Assembly (NCBI GenBank): GCA_900314455.1
Contig: OMVI01000021.1
Coordinates: 1 to 64,000 of the forward strand
DNA: 64,000 nucleotides
Direction: 5' to 3'
DNA from: an uncultured Prevotella sp.
GTDB taxonomy: Bacteria > Bacteroidota > Bacteroidia > Bacteroidales > Bacteroidaceae
Shown here: positions 58,242-64,000 of the stretch, piece by piece
Numbering within the stretch: the first letter of the stretch is position 1
Layout: the number at the start of each line of letters is the position of its first letter
Position numbers and translations under genes: made by a program
The notes under the pieces: generated by a model
The model's input: the letters and a program-made list of their open reading frames with translations, nothing else
Told to the model about the DNA's origin: nothing
The model's database searches: none

Positions 58242-58844
58242 ATGAAAATAGTTTTCGCAACAAACAACAAGAACAAGCTGAGGGAAATCCGCGAGATACT
58301 CGGCGACAGCTTTGAAATTCTCTCCCTTAGCGACATCGGATGTCATGAGGACATTCCGGAGACAGGCAACACGATTGAGGAAAATGCCCATCAGAAGGCT
58401 TCTTACATTGTTGACAAGTACGACCACGGCTGTTTTGCCGATGATACGGGCCTCGAAGTAGAGGTACTTGGCGGTGAGCCCGGTGTTCATTCGGCTCGTT
58501 ATGCAGAGGGAACCGACCACGATTCGGAGGCCAACATGGCAAAATTGTTACGCAAATTAGGAAATAATAACAACCGGAATGCAAGATTTCGCACTTGTAT
58601 CTCGTTAATACAGAAAGGCTCTGACGGTAAATACCACGAGCATCAGTTTGAAGGCGAGGTCAAAGGGCATATCGATTACGAAAAGCACGGTAGCGAAGGC
58701 TTCGGCTATGACCCTGTTTTCATACCTGAAGGCTACGACAAGAGTTTCGCAGAACTTGGCGAAGACATCAAGAATGCAATATCCCACAGGGCTCGCGCTG
58801 TTGCAAAGTTGGCTCAATTCCTTAAGAAGCAACAGGCAGAGTAG
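58242..58844 (+). CDS. rdgB: dITP/XTP pyrophosphatase (RdgB/HAM1)
   Basis: 200 residues, starting one base after the upstream stop. [13 protein letters not shown] (phosphate-binding SxNxxK-type motif), [27 protein letters not shown] and the C-terminal [20 protein letters not shown] and [12 protein letters not shown] are diagnostic. It removes non-canonical purine triphosphates (ITP, dITP, XTP) from the nucleotide pool in the cytosol. Confidence 0.96.
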   Translation: MKIVFATNNKNKLREIREILGDSFEILSLSDIGCHEDIPETGNTIEENAHQKASYIVDKYDHGCFADDTGLEVEVLGGEPGVHSARYAEGTDHDSEANMAKLLRKLGNNNNRNARFRTCISLIQKGSDGKYHEHQFEGEVKGHIDYEKHGSEGFGYDPVFIPEGYDKSFAELGEDIKNAISHRARAVAKLAQFLKKQQAE

Positions 58845-58872
58845 TACTATATAGTAATTAAAATTGAATACA

Positions 58873-60885
58873 ATGAAGAAGATTATCCTTTCCCTTTTAC
58901 TCGCTGTATTGGCATTGCCGGCATTCTCGCAGGTAGGTACTTGGAAGGCATATATGGCATATCAGGACATTACCGACGTAAAACGCGGTGGCAATCACTT
59001 GTATGTCCTCGCCTCGGATAATCTCTATTCGTACAACGAGAACGACCACAGCATTCAGACTTACGATAAGATAAACGGGCTTAACGACTCGAAAATCAAC
59101 AAGATAGAATGGAACAACAACGTCAGAAAGCTCCTTATAGTTTATTCTGACTTTAATATCGATGTACTGGACGAGTCGGGCAACATTACGAATATATCCG
59201 ATTACTACTCCAAATCGATGACTGAGGGTAAGACAATCTACGACATTTACATGAATGGACGTTTCGCTTACCTCGGTACTGCCTTTGGTATTCTTAAGAT
59301 AGACATGCGCGACTGCATCATAAGCGATACCTATAACCTTCACTTCCGTGTAAATAATTGCTACATAGAGGGCAACTATATCTATGCGTCGAGTTCCACT
59401 AACGGACTCTATAGGGCTTTGCAGACCGACAATCTGCTAGACCCTTCGGTGTGGCAGCACGTCGGTGAGTACAGGGCAAAGAACTATACGGTTGATGCCG
59501 ACTTGCTTGCTGAGGCGAAAACACTTAACCCAGGCGGTCCTAAGACAAACGATTTCGACTGCATAAAGTTTGCTAACGGTAAGCTGTATTCAGTCAATGG
59601 CGGTTATACATCTGGCAATGACTTCAACAGAAGAGGAGTTGTACAGATTTACGACGGCACATCATGGACTTTCCCTGACAACGGAGTAGCTGAGCAAATA
59701 AACCATAGGTACCTTGACTTGACCGACATCGACGTTGACCCGGCTGATGGAAGCCACTTCTTTGTGGGTGCAAGGACGGGTCTGTACGAGTTCCGTGGCA
59801 ACACATTCTATAAGGAATACACCCCTGACAATAGTGAGTTGAGGGGCGCATCCGTTGTCAGTCCTCAAAGCAAAGATTACAACCTAGTGCTTGGAGTGAA
59901 GTTTGACAACAGCGGAAACCTTTGGGCTCTGAACAGCGTGAGTGCCACAACGTCAATCCTGGAATACATTATGAACGGCGAATGGGTCAGCCATCATAAG
60001 AGCGGACTTATGGTAAACAACCAGTATAGCTTCCAGTTTATGAACAAGCCGATATTCGACCGCGACAATCTTCTTTGGTTTATCAATTCCCATTGGGTAG
60101 AGACTTCAGTCATTTGCTACCAGCCTTCAACCGACGGAATTAACATATACCGTACCTTTACCAATGAGGATGGAACGACAATAAATATCGGTGGTGTCAA
60201 CTGCATTGCTGAAGACCTTGACGGAAATATTTGGATTGGCACGAATGCAGGCCCGCTTTACATCGACTACAACGACAAAACGAAGTCGTCTGATGATATG
60301 ATTTTCCAGCAATACAAGGTTCCGCGTAACGATGGAACTAACCTTGCCGACTACCTTTTGTCAGGAGTTGCGATTACAGCGATTGCCGTTGACGGTGGAA
60401 ACCGTAAGTGGTTTGGTACGAGTGGCGCAGGTTTGTACCTCATCAGTGCCGACAACAACACGCAGGTGCAGCACTTTACGACTGATAACAGCGATATCCT
60501 CTCGGATAATATTCTATCTCTGGCAATCAATCCTACCAACGGTGAGGTTTTCATAGCTACTGACCAGGGTCTTTGCTCTTATGTCAGCGATGCCACTGCA
60601 ACTGTCGACAAGATGGATAAAGACGTTACATATGCATATCCAAACCCTGTTAAACCTGGCTACACAGGTCCTATAACGATTACTGGTCTGACATATAATG
60701 CCGATGTGAAGATAGTCACCACAAGTGGTACTCTCGTAGCTCAGGGACGCAGTACGGGTGGTTCTTTTATTTGGGACGGCAGAGACCTCGACGGCAAGCG
60801 TGTTGCAAGCGGTGTATATATGGTAGAAACGGCAACGCAGGACGGCGACAGTGGAACTGTTTGCAAGATAGCAATAGTCAACTGA
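58873..60885 (+). CDS. porZ: Type IX secretion system component PorZ
   Basis: 670 residues from the ATG at 58873, which opens a signal peptide (MKKIILSLLLAVLALPAFSQ). The mature start VGTWKAYMAYQDITDVKRGG followed by NHLYVLASDNLYSYN is the PorZ N-terminal propeller. Two beta-propellers with two-component-regulator-like blades fill about 22-580 (CIAEDLDGNIWIGTNAGPLY, IAVDGGNRKWFGTSGAGLYL). The C-terminal about 85 residues (AYPNPVKPGYTGPITITGLT to SGVYMVETATQDGDSGTVCK) form the sorting-type domain. PorZ sits on the cell surface in the attachment complex that links type IX cargo to anionic lipopolysaccharide. It supports a working type IX system, as do the sorting-like tails at 24390 and 26736. 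Confidence 0.88.
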   Translation: MKKIILSLLLAVLALPAFSQVGTWKAYMAYQDITDVKRGGNHLYVLASDNLYSYNENDHSIQTYDKINGLNDSKINKIEWNNNVRKLLIVYSDFNIDVLDESGNITNISDYYSKSMTEGKTIYDIYMNGRFAYLGTAFGILKIDMRDCIISDTYNLHFRVNNCYIEGNYIYASSSTNGLYRALQTDNLLDPSVWQHVGEYRAKNYTVDADLLAEAKTLNPGGPKTNDFDCIKFANGKLYSVNGGYTSGNDFNRRGVVQIYDGTSWTFPDNGVAEQINHRYLDLTDIDVDPADGSHFFVGARTGLYEFRGNTFYKEYTPDNSELRGASVVSPQSKDYNLVLGVKFDNSGNLWALNSVSATTSILEYIMNGEWVSHHKSGLMVNNQYSFQFMNKPIFDRDNLLWFINSHWVETSVICYQPSTDGINIYRTFTNEDGTTINIGGVNCIAEDLDGNIWIGTNAGPLYIDYNDKTKSSDDMIFQQYKVPRNDGTNLADYLLSGVAITAIAVDGGNRKWFGTSGAGLYLISADNNTQVQHFTTDNSDILSDNILSLAINPTNGEVFIATDQGLCSYVSDATATVDKMDKDVTYAYPNPVKPGYTGPITITGLTYNADVKIVTTSGTLVAQGRSTGGSFIWDGRDLDGKRVASGVYMVETATQDGDSGTVCKIAIVN

Positions 60886-60927
60886 TTGCCATCAACCTCC
60901 TGCCTTCTATTTGGCAAATAAGATTAG

Positions 60928-62550
60928 ATGAACAGACTATCAAATAAGATAACATACAGCCTTGCATTGCTGTTGACAGGTGTTCTGTATCTGTTATTGG
61001 AGTGGAACACGACTCCAACACTTGCTGATGACATCGTATATGAGTTCAAGTTCAACCTCGCACTTGATTATTCGCATCCCATACATATCAAAAGCCTTGA
61101 TGATGTAGTACAGTCGATGTCGGCATTCTATTACGTTATCAACGGCAGATACCCTACGCAGTTCCTCAATCAGGTGTTCCTGAGCCTGCTGCCGAAACAC
61201 TTGCTGGATATTGTAAACACTCTGCTGTTCGTCGCCTTAATACATTTCAGCATCGTCTTCTTGCGGATTAAGGAAAGCCGGACGGCATTTTTCGGCATCT
61301 TTGTGTCGCTATTGTTCCTCATTGTGATAGGTTTCCAGAGTGCAATGCTATGGAGTAACGGCACGTTCAGCTATCTTTGGGTTCTCGCCCCTACCCTACT
61401 CTACTTTATTCTCTTACAATCTTACGGCTGCCGGAGCCTCAGCTGGTACCATTGGATATACTGCTTGCCCGTCATCCTTGTCGGTTGGGGACACGAAGGA
61501 CTCGCCCTTCCGGTTTCAATAGGTTTCTTTGTATATGCTATTGTCAACAGACGGACATCCTTCCGTCAGCTTTCCTTCCCCATGATGTTGTACTACGGAA
61601 TAGGAATGCTGCTATGCCTGTCGCCAGCCGTGTGGTCGCGTGCATCATCTGGGTTGACCATCAAGCAGCATATAATGTCCGGCTGTGTGGTCATTCTTTT
61701 GCAATCTCGCGCGTTGTGGGTGCTCTTACTGACAATTATAGTACTGTGGTTCAAGAACCGCTCAGCGGTCAAGAAAAGCATAAAAAACAGGCTTTGGCTG
61801 TGGGTTGCATGCTTTATGGCTTACGGAGTGGCTTTCGGATGCGGCGAAGCAACTACCCGTGTGTCGTTCTTCGGTGACTTTATTGCGTTACTGTTATTGC
61901 TCGATTTACTGCAATCATGCAGTCTCTCGCTCGTCAGAAAATCATCTGCTGTGCTGTCAGTAATAGCCTTTATCATGAGCATTGCAGCCATTTATTGCTG
62001 CCGTTTGCAAGTTGGAGATTATCAGTATGCCTTGAAACAGATGGAGAATCCGGGCCAAACGGTAATCAAGACGCATAGTACAGTACCTGAGAACGGTTTT
62101 CTCCGTTACGCATACAATACTTATGTAATGCCATTTGTTGTTTATGGCTATTACAGTGCTTATATGGCTTTCGACGCAACGGACATCAACACTCGTTGCA
62201 TAGCTGCCAAATACCATAAGCCAACAATGTTTTTCCTGCCTGAGAAGATAATCAATAAGGTTGAGAATTGTACGCTTAGCGCGTCTCATTTCATGGCCGA
62301 GAAGTCAGACAATCTGTATGCTTTGCGTTTAAACGGCAATAAATCTGTCAGGAAGGTGTTTTTCAATCTTAGACAGGAAGATACAAGCAAGCTGTCGTTA
62401 AAGCAGCGTGTGACGGCTTATAATGGCTCTGTGTATGAACTGGATGACTTCCATTGGCAGGTTGTTAGCGTAGATGGCACCCGCATTTTGGTATTGACTA
62501 TGCCGCAAAACAATATTCTTCGTCGAGTGAAGAGTATTGCGATAGAATAG
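60928..62550 (+). CDS. Polytopic membrane protein, DUF6056-like
   Basis: 540 residues with about eleven hydrophobic helices in the first 380 residues and a soluble C-terminal part. The early loop WNTTPTLADDIVYEFKFNLA, with DD after the first helix, and the following INGRYPTQFLNQVFL resemble the DUF6056 group, distantly related to GT-C-fold glycosyltransferases that use polyprenyl-phosphate sugars. The first-loop Asp pair would be the metal/substrate site if that is right. Follows porZ by 42 bases. A role in surface glycan assembly is plausible, also given GtrA and GT2 next door. Confidence 0.65.
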   Translation: MNRLSNKITYSLALLLTGVLYLLLEWNTTPTLADDIVYEFKFNLALDYSHPIHIKSLDDVVQSMSAFYYVINGRYPTQFLNQVFLSLLPKHLLDIVNTLLFVALIHFSIVFLRIKESRTAFFGIFVSLLFLIVIGFQSAMLWSNGTFSYLWVLAPTLLYFILLQSYGCRSLSWYHWIYCLPVILVGWGHEGLALPVSIGFFVYAIVNRRTSFRQLSFPMMLYYGIGMLLCLSPAVWSRASSGLTIKQHIMSGCVVILLQSRALWVLLLTIIVLWFKNRSAVKKSIKNRLWLWVACFMAYGVAFGCGEATTRVSFFGDFIALLLLLDLLQSCSLSLVRKSSAVLSVIAFIMSIAAIYCCRLQVGDYQYALKQMENPGQTVIKTHSTVPENGFLRYAYNTYVMPFVVYGYYSAYMAFDATDINTRCIAAKYHKPTMFFLPEKIINKVENCTLSASHFMAEKSDNLYALRLNGNKSVRKVFFNLRQEDTSKLSLKQRVTAYNGSVYELDDFHWQVVSVDGTRILVLTMPQNNILRRVKSIAIE

Positions 62551-62582
62551 TGAAAGTGTAGAGAAGGGAAGTAAAAGAGGAG

Positions 62583-62612
62583 TTAACTCCTCCTTAACTC
62601 CCCTTTAACTCC
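62583..62612. repeat. 11-bp period array of TTAACTCC
   Basis: TTAACTCC at 62583, 62594 and 62605, exactly 11 bases apart. The last copy contains the stop codon of the convergent GtrA gene. Related to the TTAACTTC array at 40708. Confidence 0.78.
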
Positions 62613-63033
62613 TCTTCTCTCCCATTAAATTCGTCTTCGACGAGAACACAAAGAACCTCTGTCCGAAGTAATTGAGGATGACGAAGAGGATGGAACCGGC
62701 GAGGAGGGCTACGTTGCCTTGCAATTGAGCATCGTATCCGGACATCAGATGGAGGGCCAAAGTCTTTGCAAAACCATACGCTATGAGATAGCAGACAACG
62801 ATATTGACGATGAATTTCACCACTGCCCTACCCTGCTTCTCTTTGCTATGGAACGTGAAATTGCGGTTAAGGAAGTAGCTGACGATACTCCCCACGACAT
62901 AGTTGGCTGCAGACGAGAGCCAGTAGCTGCAACCTGCGAGGTTGAAAAGGAGGAACATCACCGACATGCCGACAATCGTATTGATGATGCCGACAATGCC
63001 GAAGCGGATGAATGTGTTGTCTTTCAGATTCAT
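62605..63033 (-). CDS. GtrA family membrane protein
   Basis: 142 residues with four membrane helices (FIRFGIVGIINTIVGMSVMF, LSSAANYVVGSIVSYFLNRN, IVNIVVCYLIAYGFAKTLAL, LLAGSILFVILNYFGQRFFV). The loop NYVVGSIVSYFLNRNFTF is the GtrA signature. GtrA proteins help to flip polyprenyl-phosphate sugars across the inner membrane. It is divergent from a GT2 enzyme of the GtrB type 99 bases away, the usual functional partner. The last codons lie in an 11-bp array. Confidence 0.88.
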   Translation of the reverse strand: MNLKDNTFIRFGIVGIINTIVGMSVMFLLFNLAGCSYWLSSAANYVVGSIVSYFLNRNFTFHSKEKQGRAVVKFIVNIVVCYLIAYGFAKTLALHLMSGYDAQLQGNVALLAGSILFVILNYFGQRFFVFSSKTNLMGEKRS

Positions 63034-63081
63034 TTCTTATTCTAATAACGACGTTATTGCTAATAATATTTTATCCGATGG

Positions 63082-63113
63082 TTTGATTTATTGGATAAAA
63101 AGTTATATCTTTG
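63082..63113 (+). promoter_or_regulatory. Promoter of the GT2 gene
   Basis: TTTG (63082-63085), 20-base spacer, TATCTTTG (63106-63113), 19 bases before the ATG. Confidence 0.8.
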
Positions 63114-63132
63114 TGCGAAATATCGGAAGCGT

Positions 63133-64000
63133 ATGGACAAAGGAACATCGAGACGGAAGGTATCGGTACTTATACCGTGCCACAACGAGGCAGAGAATCT
63201 TGAAAGGCTCTTTGCGGCGTTGCGTAGTCTCATAGAGCAAGAGAAAGACTACGACTGGGAAGTTCTGCTTGTCGATGACGGCAGTACCGACGGCACGCTG
63301 GTGGGCTTGAAGACCCTCAGAGAGCGTGACTGCCGTTTCGCCTGGATAAGTTTGTCACGCAACTTCGGCAAGGAAGCTGCAATGCTGGCAGGCTTTGACA
63401 ACGTAACCGGTGACTGTATGGTCATCATGGATGCAGATTTGCAGCACCCGGTGAGTGCTATTCCCGATATGCTGAGGCTTTGGGAGCAAGGCTACGACGA
63501 TGTCTACGGCAAGCGGATAACGCGTGGCAAGGAGAGTTTCTTCCGCCATCACCTGTCCATGGCTTACTACAAGCTTCTCCAAAAGGTAGCTAAGATAGAC
63601 ATACTGCCCAACGTTGGCGACTTCCGCCTGCTCGACCGCAAGTGCATCGATGCTCTGCGGCAGCTCCGCGAGACCCAACGCTACACAAAGGGACTGTACA
63701 ACTGGATTGGATTCAAGAAGAAGGAGGTGACGTTTGAGCAGGGCGACCGTACCAGCGGGCACTCGTCGTTCACCTACCGTAAACTCTTCGGACTCGCTGT
63801 CAACGGCATAACATCGTACACCACTACCCCACTCCAGATTTCATCTATCGCCGGCATCATTGTCTCCCTTGTGGCTTTCATTTACATGCTATACGTCCTT
63901 GTGAAGACAATCATCATCGGCGAGCCTGTCCACGGCTTCCCTACCCTCGTCATTCTGATACTTTTCCTTGGCGGCGTGCAGCTCATCTCGTTGGGAATTA
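63133..64000 (+). CDS. Family 2 glycosyltransferase (GtrB/DPM1-like), cut by window end
   Basis: 289 residues visible from the ATG at 63133, with no stop before the window ends. GT-A motifs: VSVLIPCHNEAENLERLFAA, LLVDDGSTDGTL, MVIMDADLQHP (DxD) and the polyprenol-type SRNFGKEAAMLAGFD. Two membrane helices begin near residue 230 (ISSIAGIIVSLVAFIYMLYV, then FPTLVILILFLGGVQLISLG). It would transfer a sugar from a nucleotide donor to undecaprenyl phosphate at the inner membrane, for GtrA to flip. Only the last few residues seem to be missing. Confidence 0.92.
   Translation, partial: MDKGTSRRKVSVLIPCHNEAENLERLFAALRSLIEQEKDYDWEVLLVDDGSTDGTLVGLKTLRERDCRFAWISLSRNFGKEAAMLAGFDNVTGDCMVIMDADLQHPVSAIPDMLRLWEQGYDDVYGKRITRGKESFFRHHLSMAYYKLLQKVAKIDILPNVGDFRLLDRKCIDALRQLRETQRYTKGLYNWIGFKKKEVTFEQGDRTSGHSSFTYRKLFGLAVNGITSYTTTPLQISSIAGIIVSLVAFIYMLYVLVKTIIIGEPVHGFPTLVILILFLGGVQLISLGI

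Noticed and set aside
4726..63132. tRNA or rRNA genes in the intergenic regions
   Set aside because: I looked for T-loop (GTTCGAATC-type) and clover-leaf patterns in the gaps and saw none; covariance-model search would be decisive.

Overview
The window looks like chromosomal DNA from a Prevotella-like member of the Bacteroidales. Evidence seen directly: a SusC/SusD polysaccharide locus, many BACON, carboxypeptidase-regulatory and sorting-domain-type secreted proteins, a PorZ-type component of the type IX secretion system, promoters of the Bacteroidetes form TTTG-N19-TAnnTTTG, and an almost general lack of Shine-Dalgarno sequences. Assignment below family level is inference.

Layout. 1-2400: 3' end of pckA, a fused gene remnant and a lipoprotein cysteine peptidase. 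2401-18513: a polysaccharide utilisation locus for a beta-glucan (GH3 on the minus strand; SusC, SusD, surface lipoprotein, GH16, GH5 and GH3 on the plus strand) closed by a SusR-like membrane regulator. 18676-28838: outer-membrane and secreted proteins on the minus strand and a lone ribbon-helix-helix antitoxin-like gene. 29064-36977: a DUF4294 gene, then a minus-strand operon of GNAT, ketosynthase, ACP, CrtI-like oxidoreductase, FabG, hotdog thioesterase and cysS. 37474-46000: an exported protein coupled to rnr, an SDR/PAP2 pair, a Dam-type methylase, a CoA-transferase and paired DUF4230 proteins. 47225-50022: a split 5'-nucleotidase and a TPR-like protein. 50400-52838: a small secreted protein, flavodoxin and nadA. 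53436-62550: leuS, yitT-like, acyltransferase, rdgB, porZ and a membrane protein on the plus strand. 62605-64000: GtrA and a GT2 glycosyltransferase, the latter cut by the window end.

The strongest unlabelled signal is between nadA and leuS (about 52.86-53.32 kb). Four exact TTATCCACA DnaA boxes lie within 253 bp, with several near matches and a flanking AT-rich stretch, exactly where gene orientation flips from mostly minus to almost all plus. I read this as a candidate chromosomal replication origin.

The second theme is repeats. Mosaic intergenic elements built from CTCCCC/GGGGAG hairpins, AT-rich arrays and 32-bp palindromes recur at about ten sites, and in two places they are translated inside genes (a signal peptide and the N terminus of an oxidoreductase). 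Other families are a 19-bp hairpin found three times around flavodoxin and the candidate origin, a tandem 30-bp palindromic repeat, and arrays with a period of 10-11 bp in operon spacers.
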